Source: CAZYHS01 sp964647545 (GTDB lineage: Bacteria > UBA10199 > GCA-002796325 > 1-14-0-20-49-13). From it: DNA of 21,322 bases. Positions 14,036-21,302 of the stretch are shown piece after piece (within the stretch, counting starts at the first letter, position 1; every line of letters begins with the position of its first letter). The stretch spans positions 1 to 21,322 of the forward strand of contig CAZYHS010000024.1 in the NCBI GenBank assembly GCA_964647545.1, read 5' to 3'. Both the position numbers and the translations under genes were made by a program. A model generated the notes under the pieces. That model ran no database searches. It was not told the DNA's origin and saw only the letters and a list, made by a program, of their open reading frames with translations.

Positions 14036-15793
14036 TTATTTCTTCCCCGCCGGCGCCACGTCATAACGTCTGGCGATCGGCTTGATAAATTTCGCCTCGA
14101 CCGGCTCATATTCGAACTCCGGCCCCTTCGGCGTAAACTTTGCCTTCGTGGTCTTCATCCAGCCTTCGTCGTCGCGGCTTGGAAAATCGGGTTTATAATG
14201 AGCGCCGCGCGATTCGTTCCTAGCCAACGCCGCCAAAATTATTGCACGCGCCAGCACAAGCTGGTTCTGCAACTGCCTGACAAAAGGCAATTCATCGTTC
14301 GCCCATGAACTTTCGTCGGGAAGCGAACATTTTTTGCATCTTTCGATGAGTTCGAGGACTTTTTTGTCGGCCGCTTCAAGCTGGTTATTGTAACGAAGCA
14401 CCATGACGTTATCCATCATCGTCTTGGAGAGCTCGTTCTTAATGGCGTGCGGGTTTTCGCCGCCTGTTCGGTTGACAATTTCTTTATTGATCTCGTTCTG
14501 CCTGTTTAGCTCAGCGGCAAATAGAGAATCGGGGAGCGAATCGGCGGTCTTCTCAAGTGATTTGACATATTTTAAGACGGTCTGCCCCGCTTTAAATCCC
14601 GAATATGTCGCCGAAAGCAGGCTGTTTGCGCCGAGCCGGTTCGCGCCGTGATACTGATAGTCGCACTCGCCTGCGGCAAGAAGTCCGGGGAGATTTGTAA
14701 AATGTTCGCGATCGACCCACAGCCCGCCCATTGAATAATGAACCGCCGGGAAAATCTTCATCGGATGTTTTTTAGGATCGACGCCGACAAATTTTTCGTA
14801 AAGCTCAAGCACGCCGCCGAGCCTGTCGTGCAAGGTCTTCGCGTCGATGTGGGTAACGTCCAGATAAACCGCGTCTTCGCCGTCGATGCCCAGCCCCATT
14901 TCTTTAACGACCTTCCAGATAGCGCGGGCCGCGACGTCGCGCGGAACCGTATTGCCGTAAGCCGGATACCACTCTTCGAGAAAGTACCACGGCTTGCCGT
15001 CTTTGTAGGTCCAGATGCGGCCACCTTCGCCGCGCACCGCTTCGCTGATGAGCCGGCGTTTGTCCTCGCCTTGAATCGCCGTCGGATGAAACTGCACGAA
15101 CTCTGGGTTTGCAAAGTAGGCCCCCTGCTGATAGCAAACGCTAGCCGCGCTGCCGTTGCAATGGGTAGAATTCGTTGCGCAGCCGTAAAGCTGGCCGAAG
15201 CCTCCTGTGCACATGATGACCGCATCGGCTTTGAAAACTTCGGTCTTGAGCGAATTTAAATCGATCGCCGTAATGCCTCTAACGCGGCCGTCGTTATCTT
15301 TGACGAGCGATAAAAACTCCCAATACTCATATTTTTTAACGAGCCCTTTTGCTTCAAATTTACGAACCTGTTCGTCGAGGGCATACATTAACTGCTGACC
15401 GGTCGTAGCCCCCGCGAAAAGCGTGCGACGGTGTCTAACGCCTCCAAAAAGTCTCAAGTCGATGCGCCCTTCGGGTGTGCGGTTGAACATGACCCCCATG
15501 CGGTCGAACATGTAGGCAATTCCGGGGGCATTTTCGCACAGTTCTTTGATAGCCTCCTGATCGCCTAAGAAATCGCCACCGTAAACCGTGTCGAAAATGT
15601 GCTGGTCGATCGAATCGCCTTCGCCTTTCGTGTTGAGCGCGGCGTTGATGCCGCCTTGAGCGCAAACCGAGTGGCTCCTCTTGCACGGGATCACCGAAAA
15701 GATCGAGACGGGGATCCCCTTTTCGCAGACCTTGATGGCAGCCATAAGTCCTGCGAGGCCGCCGCCGACGATGATGATTTTTGGTTGGGTCAT
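14036..15793 (-). CDS. sdhA: succinate dehydrogenase/fumarate reductase flavoprotein subunit
   Basis: Oxidises succinate to fumarate, or the reverse, on a covalent FAD, exposed to the cytoplasm. It has 585 residues. The dinucleotide-binding motif is VGGGLAGL (9-16). His41 in RSHSVCAQGGINAAL is the FAD-linked histidine of the family. HPTAIQGEDKRRLISEAVRGEGG and HYSMGGLWVD line the dicarboxylate site, and YHGANRLGANSLLSA is the C-terminal FAD block. The motif form and the long C-terminus match the Bacillus-type enzymes more than the E. coli type. NadB is a homologue, but the covalent-FAD histidine context, size and SdhB/SdhC neighbours settle the call. No Shine-Dalgarno is seen before the ATG at 15793. 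It begins 50 bases after sdhC. Confidence 0.97.
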   Translation of the reverse strand: MTQPKIIIVGGGLAGLMAAIKVCEKGIPVSIFSVIPCKRSHSVCAQGGINAALNTKGEGDSIDQHIFDTVYGGDFLGDQEAIKELCENAPGIAYMFDRMGVMFNRTPEGRIDLRLFGGVRHRRTLFAGATTGQQLMYALDEQVRKFEAKGLVKKYEYWEFLSLVKDNDGRVRGITAIDLNSLKTEVFKADAVIMCTGGFGQLYGCATNSTHCNGSAASVCYQQGAYFANPEFVQFHPTAIQGEDKRRLISEAVRGEGGRIWTYKDGKPWYFLEEWYPAYGNTVPRDVAARAIWKVVKEMGLGIDGEDAVYLDVTHIDAKTLHDRLGGVLELYEKFVGVDPKKHPMKIFPAVHYSMGGLWVDREHFTNLPGLLAAGECDYQYHGANRLGANSLLSATYSGFKAGQTVLKYVKSLEKTADSLPDSLFAAELNRQNEINKEIVNRTGGENPHAIKNELSKTMMDNVMVLRYNNQLEAADKKVLELIERCKKCSLPDESSWANDELPFVRQLQNQLVLARAIILAALARNESRGAHYKPDFPSRDDEGWMKTTKAKFTPKGPEFEYEPVEAKFIKPIARRYDVAPAGKK

Positions 15794-15843
15794 AAGATTA
15801 TTTTTTGGCTAAAAAAACCTGCAAACTAGAAACACTCACGCTC

Positions 15844-16461
15844 TTAAATGAACGCCTTGAGTATCAAAAGTCCCCAAACTCCCATGAAGACAAAAAGTCC
15901 CCATGCCGCAACGGCGACTATTTTTTGCGAACGTTGCGAAACGGTCACGCCCCAAGTCATGAGGGCCGTCGCGATTCCGTTGCTGAAGTGATAGACCGCG
16001 GCGAGAATGCCTACGATGTAAAATGCCTTTGCCCACGCCGGCGTAAAGAGAAGCCGCATGTCGTCGAAGGTTATGTGCCGCCCGCTGCCGATGAACGAAA
16101 GTCGCGTTCCCCAAACGTGCACGATAACGAACGCCAGCACAACAATGCCTGTCACTCGCTGGAAGAAATACATCCAGTTGCGATACCAACCGTAGGCAAT
16201 AAAATTGTTGGAGCCCGTGAATGTGATGACGAGCCCAAAGACCGCGTGAAAAAGAATCGGCAGCGCGATAAGACCTACCTCGAGATAAGGCGTGATCCAG
16301 AGCGACTGAAAAGTTTCAACGAGAGAGTTGAACTTTGCGGCCCCCTGAAACGCGAACGAATTCGAGAAAAAATGTTCAAGAAGAAAAACGCCGATTGGGA
16401 AAATTCCGAAGAGTGAATGAAGCCGCCTTAACGCAAAATAGTTATGATTTTCAGCTTTCAT
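15844..16461 (-). CDS. sdhC: succinate dehydrogenase cytochrome b558 membrane subunit
   Basis: Membrane anchor of 205 residues with five hydrophobic helices, which binds two haems and the quinone. Histidines His30, His72, His115 and His158 fall at the positions of the four haem ligands of the Bacillus subtilis cytochrome (28, 70, 113, 155), supporting a di-haem, single-polypeptide anchor of the menaquinone type with no SdhD. His15 is also conserved in RRLHSLFG. It is the first gene of the leftward sdhCAB-sucCD cluster. A promoter at 16471-16499 ends only nine bases from the ATG and there is no ribosome site, so the leader would be about two to three bases. Confidence 0.95.
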   Translation of the reverse strand: MKAENHNYFALRRLHSLFGIFPIGVFLLEHFFSNSFAFQGAAKFNSLVETFQSLWITPYLEVGLIALPILFHAVFGLVITFTGSNNFIAYGWYRNWMYFFQRVTGIVVLAFVIVHVWGTRLSFIGSGRHITFDDMRLLFTPAWAKAFYIVGILAAVYHFSNGIATALMTWGVTVSQRSQKIVAVAAWGLFVFMGVWGLLILKAFI

Positions 16462-16470
16462 AGTGCTGCG

Positions 16471-16499
16471 AAGCTAAGTTGCACCCCCCAAAAAGTCAA
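16471..16499 (-). promoter_or_regulatory. sigma-70 type promoter of the sdh-suc cluster
   Basis: On the minus strand, TTGACT (16494-16499) and TAGCTT (16471-16476) are 17 bases apart. The spacer contains a run of six G. The predicted start falls two or three bases before the sdhC ATG (16461), implying a nearly leaderless mRNA. Confidence 0.55.
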
Positions 16500-16537
16500 G
16501 GAGAGAGAATGGTTTTTCTCAATAAGTAAATTGGCAG

Positions 16538-16567
16538 TTGCAATAATATTCCTTGCGGGACTATAAA
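16538..16567 (+). promoter_or_regulatory. sigma-70 type promoter of the second lipoprotein gene
   Basis: TTGCAA (16538-16543), an 18-base spacer and TATAAA (16562-16567) place the start near 16574. The gene then has a perfect AAGGAGG (16585-16591) five bases before its ATG. It overlaps the upstream region of the divergent sdh promoter. Confidence 0.65.
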
Positions 16568-16596
16568 ACCTCAAACCATCAACCAAGGAGGTAGCT

Positions 16597-17730
16597 ATGA
16601 AGTCCTTTCTTTCCGTTTTTGCATTGATCGCATTGACCGCATCGATTGCGGCGTGCGGAGGGAGCGGCGGTAACACTCCGGTAACGCCGGGGCTAGCCGA
16701 CTGTTCGGTAGTAAGCGGTGAAGCTCTTATCTGCGGAACAGTTCTCGCTGCCGACAACACCCCGCTCATCAATGCCGACATTCAAAAGGTCATCGGCGGA
16801 GTTCCTCAGGACATGACGGGCTATTACACAGAAAGCGCCAGCGCGGACCTAACAAAATCAGCTCAGGAAACAAAATGTAGAACGGACGCCCTCGGAAAAT
16901 TCGCCTGCGGCGGACTTATAGCAAGCGGAGCATACGATTTTCAGATTTCTTCGGGGCTTATCATTAAGGCTTTCTCGTCAAGCGTAACGATCGACACAAT
17001 AAACAACATTCCGGCGGCCGACACAAAGATCAACGGCAGCGATATCGTATCAAAATGGCTGGCGGTCAGAGGCGCATATGACGGTGTTCAACTGCTCCTG
17101 TCGCAGCTTAAAGGATGCACGCTCACAGGAGACTCAGCATATCCGGCCTATCTTACCTCAAGCGCCGAATGCACCGCGGTAAATCTTGAAGTGCTTGAAT
17201 ATGCCGACATCGCGGCAACGTTTGCCTCTTTAAGCAACATCAGCGGATACGATGCGATTTTCGTAAATTGCGCGACCGACATGTCGGCCTACGCAACAGT
17301 TCTTCAGGAATATGTCGCCGGCGGGGGGAATCTCTACTTTTCGGATCTCTCCGACACAGGAGTTACGGCAGCGTTTCCGGATAAGGTCATATTCGGAAAC
17401 AGCGGGTCAACAACCGACGGAGATATCACGGCCGACATAGACTACGCGCCGCTTGCGACCTATCTAGATTCTTCCACAATGACAGTTGAATTTGATTTAG
17501 ACGGCTGGATGCCGATCGCAAGCGTTGCGGCAGGTGTTACAACTTACATAAGCGGCGATACATCTGGCATCGGAGGAAGCGTAGGCGCACCGATCACCGT
17601 CGGCTGGAAAGAAGGAAGCGGCGGCTGCGTATTTTACACCTCTTACCACATTGAAGCAGCATCGACAGGTTCGCCGCAAGAGAACGCGCTGAAATATCTG
17701 ATCCTGAACGCCAACTCGGTCTGCGAATAA
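16597..17730 (+). CDS. lipoprotein with carboxypeptidase-regulatory-like domain and possible ThuA/GATase-like module
   Basis: Predicted lipoprotein of 377 residues. The signal peptide ends at the lipobox SIAAC with Cys20, followed by a Gly/Ser linker. Residues about 45-130 (CGTVLAADNTPLINADI ... TDALGKFACGGL ... YDFQIS) read like a carboxypeptidase-regulatory-like beta-sandwich. Residues about 158-375 have an alternating alpha/beta pattern with YDGVQLLL (161), YDAIFVNC (218-225) and a GGGNLYFSDL turn, and end in a segment with YTSYHIEAA. This resembles ThuA-like or class-I glutamine-amidotransferase-like folds, without a clear catalytic triad. The domain assignment is tentative. It is probably an envelope-anchored binding protein. 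It has its own promoter, a strong ribosome site and a terminator, so it is monocistronic. Confidence 0.8.
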   Translation: MKSFLSVFALIALTASIAACGGSGGNTPVTPGLADCSVVSGEALICGTVLAADNTPLINADIQKVIGGVPQDMTGYYTESASADLTKSAQETKCRTDALGKFACGGLIASGAYDFQISSGLIIKAFSSSVTIDTINNIPAADTKINGSDIVSKWLAVRGAYDGVQLLLSQLKGCTLTGDSAYPAYLTSSAECTAVNLEVLEYADIAATFASLSNISGYDAIFVNCATDMSAYATVLQEYVAGGGNLYFSDLSDTGVTAAFPDKVIFGNSGSTTDGDITADIDYAPLATYLDSSTMTVEFDLDGWMPIASVAAGVTTYISGDTSGIGGSVGAPITVGWKEGSGGCVFYTSYHIEAASTGSPQENALKYLILNANSVCE

Positions 17731-17749
17731 CTTAAACGATTTAAACAAA

Positions 17750-17781
17750 AAAACCCCTGCAACGCAAATTGCAGGGGTTTT
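17750..17781 (+). terminator. bidirectional rho-independent terminator
   Basis: AAAACCCCTGCAA (17750-17762) pairs perfectly with TTGCAGGGGTTTT (17769-17781) around CGCAAA, followed by ATTTTTTG on the plus strand and a T run on the minus strand. It lies between convergent genes and should serve both the lipoprotein and the 174-residue gene. Confidence 0.92.
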
Positions 17782-17797
17782 ATTTTTTGTTAACAAA

Positions 17798-18322
17798 TTA
17801 AAGTTTTATACAATCGCCTGAATCTTCACCGTCGTCGCAAACATAGATGTCGGTTAACACTTCGGGCAGAACCTTTTGCAGCCCCAGCATAAAAGTGTTG
17901 GCCGCATCTTTGTTTCTTACGCCCGTGCAAAGATCGATTTCCCCGCCATAACTTGAGCAATAACGTCTAAAGGAGTCGGTGCTTGCAAAGATCATCTTCT
18001 CCACTCCGTATTCAATCAGATAAAATCTAACATCGCTGCAATCGGGTTTTGACGAAAAAACGCTCGGAACGCAAAATCTCTCCACCTTAATGCTGGTGTG
18101 CGGAAAAACTCTGACTTCGTAAGTATCGGTAATTCGCCCGTTCGAATGGATTGCGTGCGTACGGCTCCAACCGTTTTGGCCCGTCCACGACTTTTCGGTC
18201 CGGCCGTCGTACATGGCGGCTTCTGGCTGGCACGAAGAGCCGCAGTTATTTTGAAAAGCTGCTTTAAAATCTAGAAATAACTCCTCGTAATCGTTGAAGT
18301 AATGCTCGCCATATTTAAGCAT
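17798..18322 (-). CDS. hypothetical Cys-containing protein, 174 residues
   Basis: Not recognised. The N-terminus is acidic and aromatic (YGEHYFNDYEELFLDF) with no signal peptide or membrane segment, yet the protein has eight Cys, including CGSSC (27-31), RFC, PDC, RYC, DLC and a C-terminal CDDGEDSGDC. An even, spread set of Cys suggests disulfides or metal binding, which is unusual for an unexported protein. The start is well supported: AAAGGAG lies seven bases upstream of the ATG and an in-frame TAA sits just above, so no longer form with a signal is possible. It has its own candidate promoter (18353-18381), though clpB lies 66 bases upstream on the same strand with no terminator between. 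It ends 16 bases from the shared terminator. Confidence 0.7.
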   Translation of the reverse strand: MLKYGEHYFNDYEELFLDFKAAFQNNCGSSCQPEAAMYDGRTEKSWTGQNGWSRTHAIHSNGRITDTYEVRVFPHTSIKVERFCVPSVFSSKPDCSDVRFYLIEYGVEKMIFASTDSFRRYCSSYGGEIDLCTGVRNKDAANTFMLGLQKVLPEVLTDIYVCDDGEDSGDCIKL

Positions 18323-18352
18323 AAGAGGCTCCTTTTAAAATTGAGGAGCGTC

Positions 18353-18381
18353 TTATAAGCTGTGGCGTGTAAAAAATGCAA
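18353..18381 (-). promoter_or_regulatory. sigma-70 type promoter of the 174-residue gene
   Basis: On the minus strand, TTGCAT (18376-18381) and TTATAA (18353-18358) are 17 bases apart. The start would be near 18346, giving about 24 bases of leader with the AAAGGAG ribosome site. Confidence 0.55.
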
Positions 18382-18388
18382 GCGAAAA

Positions 18389-20959
18389 TTAAGCCCTGTC
18401 GAAGGTCAATTTACCGCCCTTCTCGCCAACCTCGACCGTGTCGCCGTCGCGAATTTTTCCTTCAAGAATTTGCAGCGATAATTCGTCCTGCACATTTTTC
18501 TGAATCGACCTTTTGAGCGGCCGCGCGCCGTAGGTCGGGTCGTAGCCGTCGAGTGCAATGAATTTTTTGGCCGCAGCCGAAAGTTTGAGCGTGATCTTTC
18601 TTTCGTCGAGGAGTTTTTGCAAACGCGCAATTTGAATATCGACAATCTTTTCGATCTGTTTTTCGCCGAGAGGATGGAAAATCACAACGTCATCGACGCG
18701 GTTTAAAAACTCTGGCCTGAAATGCGCCTTCAGCTCCGCCATGATTTTCGCCTGCGGCGGATCTTTTTCTGCGAACAAATGACTGCCGATGTTCGACGTC
18801 ATAATGATGACAGAATTTCTAAAATCGACCGTTCTCCCCTGCCCGTCGGTAAGGCGCCCGTCGTCGAGCACCTGCAGCAGAACATTGAAAACGTCCTGAT
18901 GAGCTTTTTCAATTTCGTCAAAAAGTATCACACAATAAGGCCGGCGCCTGACGGCCTCGGTAAGCTGCCCCCCCTCTTCATAGCCGACATATCCCGGAGG
19001 AGCGCCGATCAGCCGGCTCACGGTGTGTTTCTCCATGTACTCGCTCATGTCAATTCTGACCATCGCGCGTTCGTCGTCGAACAAAAATTCGGCCAAAGCG
19101 CGCGCGGTCTCGGTTTTTCCAACGCCCGTCGGCCCGAGGAAAATGAACGAACCGATCGGCCTGTTCGGGTCCTGCAGTCCGGAACGCGACCTGCGCACGG
19201 CGTTTGCAACTTTTTGCAACGCATCGTCTTGCCCCACCACACGCAGACGCATTTTTTCTTCCATGTGGATGAGCTTGTCCCTCTCCCCTTCGAGCAATTT
19301 CACAACCGGAATGCCGGTCCATTTGGCAACGACTTCGGCAACGTCTTCGCTCGTCACCTCTTCGGAGAGCATCTTCTGTTTCTTTTGAACCTTGGCGAGC
19401 TGCTCATTTTCCGCTTCGAGTTTTTTGGTCAGCTCGGGCAACGTTCCAAACTTTAATTCGGCGGCGCGGTTTAAATTCCCCTCGCGTTCGGCGCGCTCCT
19501 GCTCGACCTTAGCGTTCTCAAGCTCTTCCTTTGTTTTGCGGATCGACGCGATCGAATCTTTCTCGAGCTTCCAGTGGCTCTTGAGCTCGTCGGACTTTGC
19601 GCGTTCGTCGGCAATTTCCTTTTCGACTTTTTTCAGCCGTTCTTTGCTTTGAGCGTCGCTCTCTTTTTTGAGTGCTTCACGTTCGATCTGGAGCTGCATG
19701 ACGTGCCTCTCGATTTCGTCGATCTCGGTCGGCATGCTGTCGATTTCAATTCTGAGTTTGCTCGCCGCCTCGTCGATCAGATCGATCGCCTTATCGGGCA
19801 AGAACCTGTCCTGAATGTAGCGGCTGGAAAGCGTTGCCGCAGCGACAATTGCCGCGTCTTGAATTCTCACGCCGTGATGAACTTCGTAGCGTTCTTTAAG
19901 CCCGCGCAAGATCGCGATCGTGTCTGCAACGCTTGGCTCGCCGACAAAAACCTGCTGGAAGCGGCGTTCGAGCGCCGCATCTTTTTCGATGTGCTTGCGG
20001 TATTCGTCGAGAGTTGTCGCACCGACGCAGCGAAGTTCGCCGCGCGCAAGTGCGGGCTTGAGCATGTTGGAGGCGTCCATCGCCCCTTCAGCGCCGCCGG
20101 CACCGACAAGCGTGTGAAGTTCGTCGATGAATAAAATTATTTCGCCGGCCGAATTTTGGATTTCTTTGAGAAGTGCTTTGAGCCTGTCTTCAAACTCGCC
20201 GCGATATTTTGAACCGGCGATCATCGCCCCTAAATCTAGCGCAAGCAGCCTTTTATTTTTCAGCGTCTCGGGAACATCACCCTTTGCGATGCGCTGCGCC
20301 AGACCTTCGGCGATCGCTGTTTTGCCGACTCCGGGCTCGCCGATAAGGACCGGATTATTTTTCGTGCGGCGCGACAGAACCTGAATGACGCGTCTGATCT
20401 CGTCGTCGCGGCCTATGACCGGATCGAGCTTCCCTTTACGCGCAACGTCGGTTAGGTCGCGCGTATATTTTTTGAGCGCCTGATATTTTTCTTCGGGGTT
20501 CTGGTCGGTCACGCGATGCGGCCCGCGAATTTCCTGCAGTACTTTGAGAACATCGTCGCGCCTGACTCCCGCCGATTTCAAAAGATCGCTTGCCTCGCTT
20601 TTTACGTTGAGAAGCGCTAACAGCAAGTGTTCGGTCGAAACAAATTCGTCCTTTAAACCTTCGGCCTCACGAAGCGACTGATCGAGGACTTTATTTAAAG
20701 CCTGCGACAGATAGACCTGACCGAGCGCCGCTCCTGTGACGTTTGGTTTTTTGGAAAGCGCAGCATCGACATTTGCGGCGAGCGAATTTACATCAACGCC
20801 GATTTTCTGCAAAATATTTGGGACGACACCTTCACTTTGCGAAAGGAGCGCCGAAAGAAGATGCTCGGGGGTTAGCTCCTGATGATTGTAGCGGCTTGCC
20901 GCCTCCTGCATCGCCGAAATTGCCTCCTGCGCCTTTAGGGTAAGTTTATCTAGTCTCAT
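18389..20959 (-). CDS. clpB: ATP-dependent disaggregase ClpB
   Basis: Hexameric AAA+ chaperone that threads aggregated proteins through its pore, usually with DnaK. It has 856 residues, the normal size. The N-domain (about 1-145) has the double Clp repeat. AAA-1 carries Walker A GEPGVGKT (207-214) and Walker B ILFIDELH. The middle coiled-coil domain (about 405-525) is rich in Glu/Lys/Arg and separates ClpB from ClpA and ClpC. AAA-2 carries GPTGVGKTE (609-617) and VILFDEIEKAH, with the pore loop GYVGYEEGG. dnaK and grpE are not in the window. No ribosome site precedes the ATG; the -10 of a good promoter ends six bases from it, implying a leaderless mRNA. Confidence 0.97.
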   Translation of the reverse strand: MRLDKLTLKAQEAISAMQEAASRYNHQELTPEHLLSALLSQSEGVVPNILQKIGVDVNSLAANVDAALSKKPNVTGAALGQVYLSQALNKVLDQSLREAEGLKDEFVSTEHLLLALLNVKSEASDLLKSAGVRRDDVLKVLQEIRGPHRVTDQNPEEKYQALKKYTRDLTDVARKGKLDPVIGRDDEIRRVIQVLSRRTKNNPVLIGEPGVGKTAIAEGLAQRIAKGDVPETLKNKRLLALDLGAMIAGSKYRGEFEDRLKALLKEIQNSAGEIILFIDELHTLVGAGGAEGAMDASNMLKPALARGELRCVGATTLDEYRKHIEKDAALERRFQQVFVGEPSVADTIAILRGLKERYEVHHGVRIQDAAIVAAATLSSRYIQDRFLPDKAIDLIDEAASKLRIEIDSMPTEIDEIERHVMQLQIEREALKKESDAQSKERLKKVEKEIADERAKSDELKSHWKLEKDSIASIRKTKEELENAKVEQERAEREGNLNRAAELKFGTLPELTKKLEAENEQLAKVQKKQKMLSEEVTSEDVAEVVAKWTGIPVVKLLEGERDKLIHMEEKMRLRVVGQDDALQKVANAVRRSRSGLQDPNRPIGSFIFLGPTGVGKTETARALAEFLFDDERAMVRIDMSEYMEKHTVSRLIGAPPGYVGYEEGGQLTEAVRRRPYCVILFDEIEKAHQDVFNVLLQVLDDGRLTDGQGRTVDFRNSVIIMTSNIGSHLFAEKDPPQAKIMAELKAHFRPEFLNRVDDVVIFHPLGEKQIEKIVDIQIARLQKLLDERKITLKLSAAAKKFIALDGYDPTYGARPLKRSIQKNVQDELSLQILEGKIRDGDTVEVGEKGGKLTFDRA

Positions 20960-20965
20960 CTTGTT

Positions 20966-20994
20966 AATATAAGGCCGGTTTTATACGTTGGCAA
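20966..20994 (-). promoter_or_regulatory. clpB promoter, sigma-70 type with heat-shock-like features
   Basis: On the minus strand, TTGCCA (20989-20994), 17 bases, then TATATT (20966-20971). The element also reads CTTGCC ... CCTTATAT, a partial match to the sigma-32 pattern CTTGAA-N13-CCCCATNT. With start selection seven bases after the -10, transcription begins at the A of the clpB ATG (20959). Confidence 0.6.
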
Positions 20995-21002
20995 GGGCGT
21001 TA

Positions 21003-21117
21003 AAACAGTTAATTCGGTTTTGTCAGTGGCCCGTTAATTCCGTTAGTTCGGTTATTTCCGTTTAGTCCGTTAACGGAACTAACTGACCTAACCGACAAAA
21101 CGGAAATAACTGTTTTT
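21003..21117. repeat. long imperfect inverted repeat upstream of clpB
   Basis: The outer arms 21003-21025 and 21095-21117 are complementary at 21 of 23 positions. The interior is made of repeating variants of GTTAnTTCsGTT (at 21009, 21034, 21045 and 21052) leading to the central palindrome TCCGTTAACGGA (21067-21078). The whole 115-bp stretch could form a cruciform or long hairpin. It contains no gene and ends just upstream of the clpB promoter. Confidence 0.75.
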
Positions 21118-21120
21118 CAT

Positions 21121-21302
21121 GTCATCCCCGAGGTAGTAATCGCCTGTCCGCCGCGTAGTATTGGCGGAGGAATCTCCCGCACCAAGTTTGGTCATTCCGG
21201 CCGAAGAGCCGGAATCCAGTTTGCGCCCCTCGCGTCATTGCGAGGCCCGCAAGGGCCGCGGCAATCCCCCGCGTAGGGCTTACAACCACCTGATAATCAG
21301 GT
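21121..21302. repeat. cluster of different small palindromic repeats
   Basis: The region has no gene. In order: GTCATCCCCGAGGTAGTAAT (part of 21121-21142, 20/22 match to the reverse complement of the 13175-13201 unit); TCCGCC / GGCGGA hairpin (within 21147-21172); ATTCCGGC / GCCGGAAT (21194-21215); ATTGC ... GCAAT enclosing GGCCC-GCAA-GGGCC (21237-21265); ACCTGAT-A-ATCAGGT (21288-21302). The third and fourth resemble GTCATTCCGG- and GTCATTGCGAG-type repeats that are scattered through many bacterial genomes (general knowledge, not checked). The final 20 bases of the window show nothing recognisable. Confidence 0.7.

Noticed and set aside
14036..15793. Flavoprotein as L-aspartate oxidase (NadB), suggested by nadA nearby
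   Set aside because: Size, the SHSVCAQGG covalent-FAD block and direct linkage to SdhB and SdhC identify it as SdhA.
15805..16416. 203-codon open frame on the plus strand
   Set aside because: Antisense to sdhC, whose haem-ligand histidines and helices are unmistakable; the antisense protein is a charged low-information sequence.
16531..16556. Sigma-54 promoter for the second lipoprotein (TTGGCA ... TTGC)
   Set aside because: The GG and GC dinucleotides are not ten bases apart; a sigma-70 pair with an 18-base spacer explains the region better.
21003..21117. CRISPR array
   Set aside because: The repeats are degenerate, about 12 bases, adjacent and arranged as an inverted repeat, with no unique spacers and no cas genes.
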